From NCBI GenBank assembly GCA_963839955.1, contig CAWIXB010000001.1:558001-622000 (forward strand): a DNA stretch of 64,000 nt. The letters run 5' to 3'. Under the pieces are notes generated by a model, which made no database searches, was not told where the DNA came from, and saw only the letters and a program-made list of their open reading frames with translations. Positions 15,948 through 23,647 of the stretch are shown one piece after another; within the stretch, counting starts at the first letter, position 1, and each line of letters starts with the position of its first letter. This stretch comes from CAWIXB01 sp963839955. GTDB lineage: Bacteria; Actinomycetota; Actinomycetes; JACCUZ01. A program made the position numbers and the translations under genes.

Positions 15948-17738
15948 GTGGCACGCAACCTCGTCAACCTCGAGTCCGTCTCGAAGTCCTTCGGCACCAG
16001 AACGCTCTTCGACGCCATCTCGCTGGGCGTCGCGGAGGGTGACCGGGTCGGCGTCGTCGGGCGCAACGGCGGCGGCAAGTCCACGCTGCTGCGCCTGCTC
16101 GCCGGCGACGAGACGGCCGACGAGGGAAGGGTCACCCGCACCTCTGGCCTGCGAGTCGGCCGCGTTGCCCAGCGAGAGCACCTTCCCCCCGGTACGACGG
16201 TGCGCGACCTCGTCGTCGGGGGCGGGCCCGCCCACACCTGGGCGTCGAACGCGGAGGTCCGTGACGTGCTCGCGGGGCTCTTCGGCAGCTCGGGCAGCAG
16301 CGGGTCGCTGGACGTGGACGCCGTCCTCGACCGCACAGTCGACGGGCTCTCCGGCGGCGAGCGACGCCGCGTCGCACTCGCGCAAGCACTGGTGGAGGTG
16401 GCCGATCTCCTCGTCCTCGACGAACCGACGAACCATCTCGACGTCGAGGGCATCGACTGGCTGGCGCACCACCTGACCGGTCGCCGCGAGGCGCTCGTCG
16501 TCGTCACGCACGACCGGTGGTTCCTCGACGCGGTGTGCACGGCCACCTGGGAGGTGCAGGGCGGCGCGGTGCATGCCTACGACGGCGGCTACTCGGCGTA
16601 CGTGCTGGCCCGTGCGGAGCGCGCGCGCATGCAAGCGGCGACCGACGCGCGGCGAGACAACCTGGTGCGCAAGGAGCTCGCGTGGCTGCGCCGCGGTCCG
16701 CCTGCCCGCACCTCGAAGCCGCGCTTCCGCATCGACGCGGCGAACGCACTCATCGCCGAGGAGCCCCCGCCGCGCGACGACGTCGAGCTGATGCGCTTCG
16801 CCAGTGCCCGGCTCGGCCGGACGGTGTACGACGTGCGGGACGTGACGTTGCAGGTCGGCGACCGGGCCCTGCTCGACCACCTCACATGGCAGGTCGGCCC
16901 GGGAGACCGGCTCGGCCTTGCCGGCGTGAACGGGTCGGGCAAGACCTCGCTGCTGCGGCTGCTGCTCGGGCAGCTGGCGCCCGCCGCCGGACGGGTCGTC
17001 ACCGGCGTCACGGTGCGCGCGGGCCACCTCTCCCAGGACGTCGCCGAGCTCGACCCGACGCTGCGGGTGCTCGAGGCGGTCGAGGAGGTACGCCGGGTCG
17101 TCGAGCTCGGCAAGGGCCGGACGGTCACGGCGACCCAGCTCTGCGAACGCTTCGGCTTCACCGGCAACGCGCAGTGGACCCCGGTGGCCGAGCTCTCCGG
17201 TGGCGAGCGACGCCGGCTGCAGCTGCTGCGCCTGCTGATGGACGAGCCCAACGTGCTCGTCCTCGACGAGCCGACGAACGACCTCGACGTCGACACCCTG
17301 ACGGCACTCGAGGACCTTCTCGACGGGTGGGCGGGCACCCTGCTCGTCGTCTCGCACGACCGCTACTTCCTCGAGCGCACGTGCGACCGGTTCGTGGCCC
17401 TCCTCGCGGGCGGGCAGCTGCGCGACCTGCCCGGCGGCGTCGAGCAGTACCTCGCGCTGCGCCGGGCCGAGGTCACCGCGTCACAGGAGCAGGGCAGCCA
17501 GCCGCGCGCGGCCGTCTCGGATGCGGCAACGTCGCGTGCAGCGCGCAAGGAGCTGGCCCGGCTGGACCGGGCCCTGCAGCGCCTGGCCGACCGCGAGGAC
17601 CGGCTGCACATCGACCTGGCCGACGCGGCCACCGACCACGAGCGGGTGCTCGCCCTCGACACCACACTGCGGGAGCTGGCGGACGAACGTGCCCGGCTCG
17701 AGGAGCGCTGGCTCGAGCTGGCCGAGTCGGTGGAGTGA
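15948..17738 (+). CDS. ABC-F family ATPase
   Basis: 596-residue soluble tandem ABC protein without membrane segments, of the ribosome-acting ABC-F family (translation or antibiotic protection). Walker A loops are GRNGGGKST and GVNGSGKTS, signatures LSGGERRRVAL and LSGGERRRLQL, Walker B LLVLDEPTNHLD and VLVLDEPTNDLD. An arm/linker region lies between the domains (about 215-290) and a C-terminal coiled coil (about 500-590). GTG start one base after ispE. Placement after ispE is usual in actinobacteria; subfamily is not assigned. Confidence 0.9.
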   Translation: MARNLVNLESVSKSFGTRTLFDAISLGVAEGDRVGVVGRNGGGKSTLLRLLAGDETADEGRVTRTSGLRVGRVAQREHLPPGTTVRDLVVGGGPAHTWASNAEVRDVLAGLFGSSGSSGSLDVDAVLDRTVDGLSGGERRRVALAQALVEVADLLVLDEPTNHLDVEGIDWLAHHLTGRREALVVVTHDRWFLDAVCTATWEVQGGAVHAYDGGYSAYVLARAERARMQAATDARRDNLVRKELAWLRRGPPARTSKPRFRIDAANALIAEEPPPRDDVELMRFASARLGRTVYDVRDVTLQVGDRALLDHLTWQVGPGDRLGLAGVNGSGKTSLLRLLLGQLAPAAGRVVTGVTVRAGHLSQDVAELDPTLRVLEAVEEVRRVVELGKGRTVTATQLCERFGFTGNAQWTPVAELSGGERRRLQLLRLLMDEPNVLVLDEPTNDLDVDTLTALEDLLDGWAGTLLVVSHDRYFLERTCDRFVALLAGGQLRDLPGGVEQYLALRRAEVTASQEQGSQPRAAVSDAATSRAARKELARLDRALQRLADREDRLHIDLADAATDHERVLALDTTLRELADERARLEERWLELAESVE

Positions 17739-17776
17739 CACCGCGCCCCCCGGCTGACGGCGCGCCCGCTCGGGGC

Positions 17777-17782
17777 TACGCT
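17777..17782 (+). promoter_or_regulatory. -10 box for the comB-like gene
   Basis: TACGCT, 7 nt, then ATG 17790, a leaderless arrangement. Confidence 0.5.
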
Positions 17783-17789
17783 CGCGCGC

Positions 17790-18485
17790 ATGCTGGTCGC
17801 GCTCGAGTGGGGACCAATCGGCGCCAGGGTCCTCGCCGAGTCGAGCGATGTGATCGTGGTGGTCGACGTCCTGTCGTTCTCCACCTCGGTGACCGTCGCC
17901 TTGGAGCGCGGAGCCAAGGTGTGGCCGCACACCGGTGGGGAGAACGCCGGCGAGCTGGCCCGCCAGATCGGCGCCGTCCTGGCCGGGAGCCGCGCCTCGC
18001 ACGAGGGACCGACGCTCTCGCCGGCCAGCCTCGTCGACCTCGACGGCGACTCCCGGCTGATCCTGCCCTCGCCCAACGGGTCGTCTATTGCTCACGCCGC
18101 GATCGGCGGGGGCGTGCCCCTGGTGGCCGGTGGCCTGCGCAACGCGACCGCGGTGGCCGCGTACCTCGCCTCCTCCTTCGACCGGATCGGGCTGGTGTCT
18201 GCCGGCGAGCAGTGGGGCGACGGGTCGCTGCGTCCGGCGTACGAGGACCTGGTCGGGGCCGGAGCCGTCGCCGACCGGCTGATGGGTCACGACCCCGGCG
18301 CCGAGCTCTCGCCGGACGCAGAGGCCGCCGTCGCCGCGTTCCGCTCGCTGCGTCCGCTCCAGGACTGCCCGTCGGGCCGCGAGCTCGTGGACAAGGGCTT
18401 CGCGGAGGACGTCCGCATCGCCAGCGAGGTCGACGTGTCGTCGGTGGTGCCGTTGCTGGTCGAGGGCCGCTTCGTCCCTGCCTGA
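17790..18485 (+). CDS. 2-phosphosulfolactate phosphatase family protein (ComB-like)
   Basis: 231 residues. Matches the ComB phosphatase fold: DVIVVVDVLSFSTSVTVALERGA at the N-terminus, LPSPNGSSIAH, and GLRNATAVAAYL. In methanogens ComB makes sulfolactate for coenzyme M, but actinobacteria lack that pathway, so the true substrate is unknown. Mg2+-dependent acid phosphatase activity is the safe family-level statement. Confidence 0.85.
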   Translation: MLVALEWGPIGARVLAESSDVIVVVDVLSFSTSVTVALERGAKVWPHTGGENAGELARQIGAVLAGSRASHEGPTLSPASLVDLDGDSRLILPSPNGSSIAHAAIGGGVPLVAGGLRNATAVAAYLASSFDRIGLVSAGEQWGDGSLRPAYEDLVGAGAVADRLMGHDPGAELSPDAEAAVAAFRSLRPLQDCPSGRELVDKGFAEDVRIASEVDVSSVVPLLVEGRFVPA

Positions 18486-18508
18486 CGTCGGTCTACGAGC
18501 GGGCCTGG

Positions 18509-19003
18509 TCAGCGGTCGTCGTCGAAGGGCGCGATGAGGGCGCGCAGCAGGCCGGAGAGCATGTCCTGCTGTCGCCCCGGGAGAGTGGCCAGGATGTCGC
18601 GCTCGTGGGCGAGCAGGTCGGCCAGCGCGGCGTCGACCCGCTCCACGCCGCCGGGGGTGAGCCGGACATGGACGCCGCGGCGGTCGGCCGGGTCGGGCAT
18701 CCGTTGCACGAGCCCGCGCGACTCCAACCGATCGATGCGGTTGGTCATGGTGCCCGAGGTGACCATCGTCTGACCCAGCAGCCGGCCGGGGGAGAGCACG
18801 TAGGGCTTGCCGGCCCGGCGCAGCGCGGCGAGCACGTCGAACTCCCACAGCTCGAGGTTGTGCGCCGCGAACGCGGCTCGCCGCGCCCGGTCGAGGTGGC
18901 GGGCCAGGCGGGTGACCCGGCTGAGCACCTCGAGCGGTCGTACGTCGAGGTCGGGCCGTTCGCGGCCCCAGGCCGCCACCAGCCGGTCGACCTCGTCCTG
19001 CAT
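18509..19003 (-). CDS. MarR-family transcriptional regulator
   Basis: 164-residue winged-helix regulator. The HTH includes PYVLSPGRLLGQTMVTSGTMTNRIDRLESRGLVQRMPDPADRRGVHVRLT, with the MarR wing DRRGVHVRL. It is divergent from the disrupted tam gene, and a TCTTGA-CA-TCAAGA palindrome lies in the 82-bp gap, so autoregulation and control of the neighbour are likely. Ligand unknown. Confidence 0.9.
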   Translation of the reverse strand: MQDEVDRLVAAWGRERPDLDVRPLEVLSRVTRLARHLDRARRAAFAAHNLELWEFDVLAALRRAGKPYVLSPGRLLGQTMVTSGTMTNRIDRLESRGLVQRMPDPADRRGVHVRLTPGGVERVDAALADLLAHERDILATLPGRQQDMLSGLLRALIAPFDDDR

Positions 19004-19047
19004 GCCCGCTACCTCCTCGCGTGATCAAACCCTAACGACAACAAGCC

Positions 19048-19061
19048 TCTTGACATCAAGA
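19048..19061. promoter_or_regulatory. Probable MarR operator
   Basis: TCTTGA-CA-TCAAGA, a perfect 6-bp-arm palindrome of the form typical for MarR-family sites, between the divergent marR-like and tam genes. It contains a TTGACA -35-like hexamer (19050-19055). Confidence 0.65.
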
Positions 19062-19085
19062 TATCTGGCCGGAGAGAGTGCTTCG

Positions 19086-19857
19086 GTGCGATGGGACCCG
19101 AGTGAGTACCTCACCTTCGAAGACTTCCGGGGGAGGCCGTTCCGCGACCTCATGGCACGCGTCCGCGCGAGCGGAGCCGGCCTACGTCGCCGACCTGGGC
19201 TGCGGCCCGGGCAACCTCACCCGCGAGCTGGCCGCCCGCTGGCCCGGCGCCGAGGTGCGCGGGGTTGACAGCTCGACGGAGATGGTCGCCCGCGCCGAGG
19301 AGGGGCAGTCGCCTCCGGGGCTCGCTTTCGAGGTCGCCGACCTGCGCACCTGGGCGGCCCCGCGGCCGGTGGACGTGCTGACGTCCAACGCCACGCTGCA
19401 ATGGGTGCCCGGTCACCTCGACCTGCTCGAGCGGCTGGTGGGCATGGTCACGCCGGAGGGATGGCTCGCGTTCCAGGTCCCGGGCAACTTCGGGGAGCCG
19501 TGTCACACCGAGCTGGTGGACCTCGCCGCGTCACCGCGGTGGCGCGACATGCTCGAGCCCCACGATCTCGCGTGGCCGGCGTCGGAGGAGCCCTCGACGT
19601 ACCTCGATCGCCTTGCGTCCCTCGGCTGCACGGTCGACGTCTGGGAGACGACCTACCTGCAGGTCCTGCAGGGAGAGGACGCCGTGCTCCGGTGGATGCG
19701 CGGCACCGCGCTCCGGCCGGCGCTCTCGGCCCTGGAAGGCGAGGCCCGCGACGACTTCGTCGCGGAGTACGCCGAGCGGCTGCGGCTGGCATACCCGCGT
19801 GAGTCGTTCGGCACCGTGCTGCCCTACCGGCGCGTCTTCGCGGTCGCCCACCGGTAG
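19086..19857 (+). pseudogene. tam: Trans-aconitate 2-methyltransferase (tam), frameshifted
   Basis: Two reading frames together rebuild a SAM-dependent trans-aconitate methyltransferase of about 256 residues. Frame one, from GTG 19086 (preceded by GGAGAG), gives the family N-terminus VRWDPSEYLTFEDFRGRPF and DLMARV. The rest (AYVADLGCGPGNLTRELA, NATLQWVPGHL, FQVPGNFGEPCH) is in the frame one base further on. The break lies between about 19150 and 19180, needing one base removed or two added. An intact ORF from 19078 exists but has an unrelated N-terminus. Either a real pseudogene or a sequence error. Confidence 0.7.
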
Positions 19858-19874
19858 GCGTCGTTCAGCCCCAA

Positions 19875-20537
19875 TCAGTCGCTCAGTGACGTGAGCCCGG
19901 GCCTGGCCTCGAGCCCGGACAGGCCGTTCCACGCAAGGTTGACGAGATGAGCGGCGACCTCGGCCTTCGCCGGCTTGCGCGCGTCGAGCCACCACTGACC
20001 GGTGAGCGCGACCATGCCCACGAGCATCTGCGCATACATCGGGGCGTGCTTGGTGTTGTAGCCGCGTTCCTTGAACTGGTTGCCCATGATGTGCTCGACC
20101 TGCGACGCGGCGTCGCTGATGAGAGAGGCGAAGGTGCCGGTCGACTGAGCGACCGGTGAGTCGCGCACCAGGATGCGGAAGCCGTCGGTCGAGGTCTCCA
20201 CGTAGTCGAGCAGCGCGAGCGCGGCCCGCTCGAGCAGCTCGCGCGGACGCCCGCTGCTGGACAGTGCGCCCGTGATCGCGTCGAGCAGCGTGCTCATCTC
20301 GCGGTCGACGACAACGGCGTAGAGGCCTTCCTTCCCGCCGAAGTGCTCGTAGACGACCGGCTTGGAGACGCCTGCCCGCTGCGCGATCTCCTCGACGGAC
20401 GTGGCGTCGAACCCGCGCGCGGCGAACAGCGACCGGCCGATGTCGAGAAGCTGTTCGCGGCGTTCCTTGCCGGTCATCCGTGCGCGGCCGTCGCGCCGGC
20501 CACCGTTGCGTTCGGCGTCGGGGGTGGCAGGGTTCAT
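19875..20537 (-). CDS. TetR-family regulator, probably of the adjacent desaturase
   Basis: 220 residues. The N-terminal TetR HTH (REQLLDIGRSLFAARGFDATSVEEIAQRAGVSKPVVYEHFGGKEGLY) is canonical and the C-terminal ligand domain is typical length. It lies 53 bp downstream of the acyl-CoA desaturase gene on the same strand, and a perfect TetR-style palindrome lies upstream of that gene, so it probably represses desaturation in response to an acyl-CoA. Start could instead be ATG within the first 21 residues (MTGKERREQ). Confidence 0.9.
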   Translation of the reverse strand: MNPATPDAERNGGRRDGRARMTGKERREQLLDIGRSLFAARGFDATSVEEIAQRAGVSKPVVYEHFGGKEGLYAVVVDREMSTLLDAITGALSSSGRPRELLERAALALLDYVETSTDGFRILVRDSPVAQSTGTFASLISDAASQVEHIMGNQFKERGYNTKHAPMYAQMLVGMVALTGQWWLDARKPAKAEVAAHLVNLAWNGLSGLEARPGLTSLSD

Positions 20538-20590
20538 CCCGCCATCATGCCTCGTGCCGTCTTTGGCCCCCTTTGCACGCGAGGTGTCCG

Positions 20591-21538
20591 TCAGGCGGCC
20601 CTCTTGGCGGCGATCCGCTCCTGCTTCGGCCAGCGGACGTCAGTAGCCCACCCGAACGCCTCGAAGAACTGGATGAACCGTGCGGTCGAGTCGATCTGGC
20701 CGCGCTCGACGCCGTGGCGCGCACAGGTCGGGTCGGCGTGGTGCAGGTTGTGCCACGACTCGCCCATCGACAGCGCCGCCAGCCACCAGACGTTGCCCGA
20801 CCGGTCACGGCTGTCGTAGGGATGCTGGCCGACTGCGTGGCAGATGGAGTTGATCGACCAGGTCACGTGGTGCAGCAGGCCGATGCGCACGAGGCTCGCC
20901 CAGAAGAACGCGGTGAAAGCCCCGTGCCACGACATGGTGATCAGGCCGCCCAGCACGGGGGGCGCCATCAGCGAGATGAAAACCCACAGCGGGAAGAGCC
21001 GGCTGACCCGCACGATGTCGCGGTCGCGCAACAGGTCGGGGGCGAACTTGCGCTCGGGCGTCTGCTCGAAGTCGAACAGCCAGCCCATGTGCGAGTACCA
21101 GAGACCCTTCATCAGCGCGGGAATGCTCTCGCCGTAGCGCCACGGCGAGTGCGGGTCGCCCTCCTTGTCGGAGAACTTGTGGTGCTTGCGATGGTCGGCG
21201 ACCCAGCGGATCACCGGGCCCTCGACGGCCATGCTTCCGGCGATCGCCAGTCCGACGCGGAGCGGCCGCTTCGCCTTGAAGCTGCCGTGGGTGAAGTAGC
21301 GGTGGAACCCCGCGGTGACTCCGTGCCCGCTGATCGCGTACATCACGACGGCGATCGCGACGTCCGTCCAGCCGAGCCAGCCCCCCCAGGCGACCGGTAT
21401 CGACACGAGGATGGCGAGGAACGGAATGCCGACGAAGAGGAACAGGGCGACCTGCTCCCAGTTCTTCTTCCGCGTGGCACCGAGGGTGCCCCTCGTTGGC
21501 GCCTCAGGCTCGGTGATCGTCGCTGTGGGTGGAGTCAT
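20591..21538 (-). CDS. Acyl-CoA delta-9 desaturase (membrane fatty acid desaturase)
   Basis: 315-residue integral membrane di-iron enzyme that introduces a cis double bond in fatty acyl chains. The three histidine boxes are present: HRYFTH, HRKHHK and HNLHH, with paired hydrophobic segments between. It is followed by a TetR regulator and preceded by an AACCTACG/CGTAGGTT palindrome. An electron donor (ferredoxin/reductase) is not encoded next to it. Confidence 0.93.
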   Translation of the reverse strand: MTPPTATITEPEAPTRGTLGATRKKNWEQVALFLFVGIPFLAILVSIPVAWGGWLGWTDVAIAVVMYAISGHGVTAGFHRYFTHGSFKAKRPLRVGLAIAGSMAVEGPVIRWVADHRKHHKFSDKEGDPHSPWRYGESIPALMKGLWYSHMGWLFDFEQTPERKFAPDLLRDRDIVRVSRLFPLWVFISLMAPPVLGGLITMSWHGAFTAFFWASLVRIGLLHHVTWSINSICHAVGQHPYDSRDRSGNVWWLAALSMGESWHNLHHADPTCARHGVERGQIDSTARFIQFFEAFGWATDVRWPKQERIAAKRAA

Positions 21539-21592
21539 GGGGGGGTACCTCGAAGTCCATCGGGGGAGGGGAGCGCGTCCTTACGCCACCGT

Positions 21593-21612
21593 AACCTACG
21601 CACCCGTAGGTT
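21593..21612. promoter_or_regulatory. TetR operator upstream of the desaturase
   Basis: Perfect 8-bp arms AACCTACG and CGTAGGTT with a CACC spacer, 55 bp upstream of the desaturase start. On the minus strand it overlaps the spacer of a possible promoter (TTGCCA as -35), fitting repression by the TetR protein encoded downstream. Confidence 0.7.
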
Positions 21613-21671
21613 TGGCAAAGAGAGCGTCTCTATTCCCGGCCGGTTGCTGCGCGCGCGGGGCAGCGGAACGG

Positions 21672-22670
21672 TCAGCGGACCGGCGTCGCCCGCTCGCGCA
21701 GCGGCTCCCACCACTCCCGATGGGTCGCGAACCACGCGACCGTCTCCACCAGCCCTGTGTCGAAGGGCACACGCGGTGCCCAGCCGAGCTCGGCCTGCGT
21801 GCGGGTCGTGTCCAGCAGGTAGCGCCGGTCGTGTCCCGGGCGGTCGGCCACCCGCTCCACCGCGTCCGGCTCGGCGCCGCACGCCTCGAGCAACCTGGCC
21901 GTGAGCGCCTCGTTGGTCAGCTCGGTTCCGCCGCCCACGTGGTAGATCGCCCCCGGCCGGCCCAGCTCGACCACCCGGTGGAGGGCGCGGGCGTGGTCGT
22001 CGACGTGCAGCCAGTCGCGCACGTGCTGCCCATCGCCGTACAGCGGGACGCGCTCGCCCCGCAGCAGGTTCGTCACGAACAACGGGATGATCTTGTCCGG
22101 GTACTGGTACGGGCCGTACGTGTTGGCTGAGCGCGTCACCGACACCGGCAGGCCGTAAGTGTTCGCGTAGGCGAGGGCGAGCAGGTCGCTGCCCGCCTTC
22201 GTCGCGGCGTACGGCGAGCTCGGCCGCAGTGGGTCGCTCTCCGTCGAGGCCCCGGACTCGCGCGAGCCGTAGACCTCGTCGGTCGACACGTGGACGAAGC
22301 GGTCGACGCGGTGGCGGCGGGCTGTGTCCAGCAACGTCTGGGTGCCGACGACGTTGGTCATGACGAAGTCGGCCGGGCGCATCAGTGACCGGTCGACGTG
22401 GGTCTCCGCGGCGAGGTGCACCACGGTGTCGACGTCGGCGACCACGCGCGCGACCAGACCTGGATCGGCGATGTCGCCCTCGACGAACTCGAGGCGCCCG
22501 TCGTCGCGCACCGGATCGAGGTTCGCGAGGTTGCCGGCGTAGGTCAGCTTGTCGAGCACGATGACGCGTTGCGGTGCCGTTGCACCGGTCTCGTCGTGCG
22601 TGCCGTCCAGCAGGCTGCGGACGTAGTGGGAGCCGATGAACCCGGCGCCACCTGTTACGAGGACCCGCAC
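21672..22670 (-). CDS. rfbB: dTDP-glucose 4,6-dehydratase
   Basis: 332-residue extended SDR enzyme making dTDP-4-keto-6-deoxyglucose from dTDP-glucose. NAD-binding GGAGFIGSHYVRSL at the N-terminus, HLAAETHVDRSL, VSTDEVYGS, catalytic SSPYAATKAGSD (Tyr-x3-Lys) and RSANTYGPYQYPDKIIP are all standard RfbB. The other dTDP-rhamnose genes are not in the window. Confidence 0.93.
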   Translation of the reverse strand: MRVLVTGGAGFIGSHYVRSLLDGTHDETGATAPQRVIVLDKLTYAGNLANLDPVRDDGRLEFVEGDIADPGLVARVVADVDTVVHLAAETHVDRSLMRPADFVMTNVVGTQTLLDTARRHRVDRFVHVSTDEVYGSRESGASTESDPLRPSSPYAATKAGSDLLALAYANTYGLPVSVTRSANTYGPYQYPDKIIPLFVTNLLRGERVPLYGDGQHVRDWLHVDDHARALHRVVELGRPGAIYHVGGGTELTNEALTARLLEACGAEPDAVERVADRPGHDRRYLLDTTRTQAELGWAPRVPFDTGLVETVAWFATHREWWEPLRERATPVR

Positions 22671-22740
22671 GTCCCGCAGAGTATCGAGCGCCGGTCATCG
22701 GCCGCCGAAAACTGTCGGTGCCGAAGGGTATTCATGCTCC

Positions 22741-23487
22741 ATGAGACCCAAGACCGAAGCGCGCGCACGGGCTCGAGAGCTGCGCCAGGAGGGCAGGTCC
22801 TACGTCGAGATCGCGACCGAGCTCAACGTGTCCAAGAGCTCTGTCTCTCTGTGGGTCCGGGACCTGCCCCGGCCACCGATCTCTCCTGCCGGAGAGAAGG
22901 CGCGTCGCGAGGGTCTCCAGCGATACTTCGCACAGCGACGGCGGCGCACCGCCATCGAGCGGCAGGGCGAAAGGCTGCGCTGGGCCAACGCGCTAGGCCC
23001 GCTGAGCGACCGCGAGCTGCTGATCGCTGGTGCGGTCGCCTACTGGGCCGAGGGAACCAAATCCAAGCCGTGGCGGCCGGAGGAGCGGCTGGTGTTCGTC
23101 AACAGTGACCCTGGCCTGATCACGCTGTTCCTCGACTGGCTCGACCTCGTCGGCGTCGACCCCGATCGTCTTCGACTCTCTGTGTACGTCCACGAGTCGA
23201 CAGATGTCGCCGCCGCCGAGCGGTTCTGGTCCGAGGTCGTGCAGGTGCCGTTCGAGAAGTTCCAGGCCACCGTTCTCAAACGTCATTTCGTCCGGACCAA
23301 CAGAAAGAATGTGGGCGAGGGTTATCACGGCTGTCTCCGGGTGAGTGTCTGCGACTCAGCCGCGCTCTACCGCCGGGTCGAGGGCATCTGGTGGGCGGTC
23401 GCCGAAGCGCGAGGCGACCGAGTCGCCCGTCGCCGCCGGGTCACCGACCAGCGAGGGACGAGGGTGCCGGCCGCGCAGACCCTCTAG
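22741..23487 (+). CDS. HTH protein with a LAGLIDADG-like domain, next to tRNA-Gln
   Basis: 248 residues. The N-terminus has an HTH (ARARELRQEGRSYVEIATEL, then NVSKSSVSLWVRDL). The rest resembles half of a LAGLIDADG fold: LLIAGAVAYWAEGTKS, a basic strand, then VFVNSDPGLITLFLDWLDL, and later FEKFQATVLKRH. The acidic catalytic position is an Ala-Glu-Gly variant, so endonuclease activity is uncertain. ATG 22741 was chosen because the HTH follows it; an upstream ATG at 22636 would overlap rfbB on the opposite strand. Its last codon overlaps the tRNA-Gln promoter. Function unknown. Confidence 0.7.
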   Translation: MRPKTEARARARELRQEGRSYVEIATELNVSKSSVSLWVRDLPRPPISPAGEKARREGLQRYFAQRRRRTAIERQGERLRWANALGPLSDRELLIAGAVAYWAEGTKSKPWRPEERLVFVNSDPGLITLFLDWLDLVGVDPDRLRLSVYVHESTDVAAAERFWSEVVQVPFEKFQATVLKRHFVRTNRKNVGEGYHGCLRVSVCDSAALYRRVEGIWWAVAEARGDRVARRRRVTDQRGTRVPAAQTL

Positions 23488-23490
23488 CCT
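23485..23490 (+). promoter_or_regulatory. -10 box for tRNA-Gln
   Basis: TAGCCT begins 17 bp before the mature tRNA 5' end and overlaps the stop codon of the HTH gene. Confidence 0.45.
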
Positions 23491-23501
23491 TGGTGAGTCA
23501 A

Positions 23502-23572
23502 TCCCGGGTCGTCTAAGGGCAGGACTATCGGTTTTGGTCCGATGAATGGGGGTTCGAATCCTCCCCCGGGAG
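23502..23572 (+). tRNA. tRNA-Gln (TTG anticodon)
   Basis: A cloverleaf folds by eye. Acceptor arms TCCCGGG and CCCGGGA pair, the anticodon stem ATCGG/CCGAT holds loop TTTTGGT with anticodon TTG, and the T-loop is TTCGAAT. The discriminator base is G. CCA is not encoded. Confidence 0.95.
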
Positions 23573-23647
23573 CTGGCCGGACGCAGCTGATCGACGGGTA
23601 TCCTGCGAACGAGCCCACTGCCCGTCCCGCCGAGGAGCGCCCGCCGC

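Noticed and set aside
22636..22740. Longer start for the HTH gene
   Set aside because: It would overlap the divergent rfbB start, and the added residues have no family pattern.
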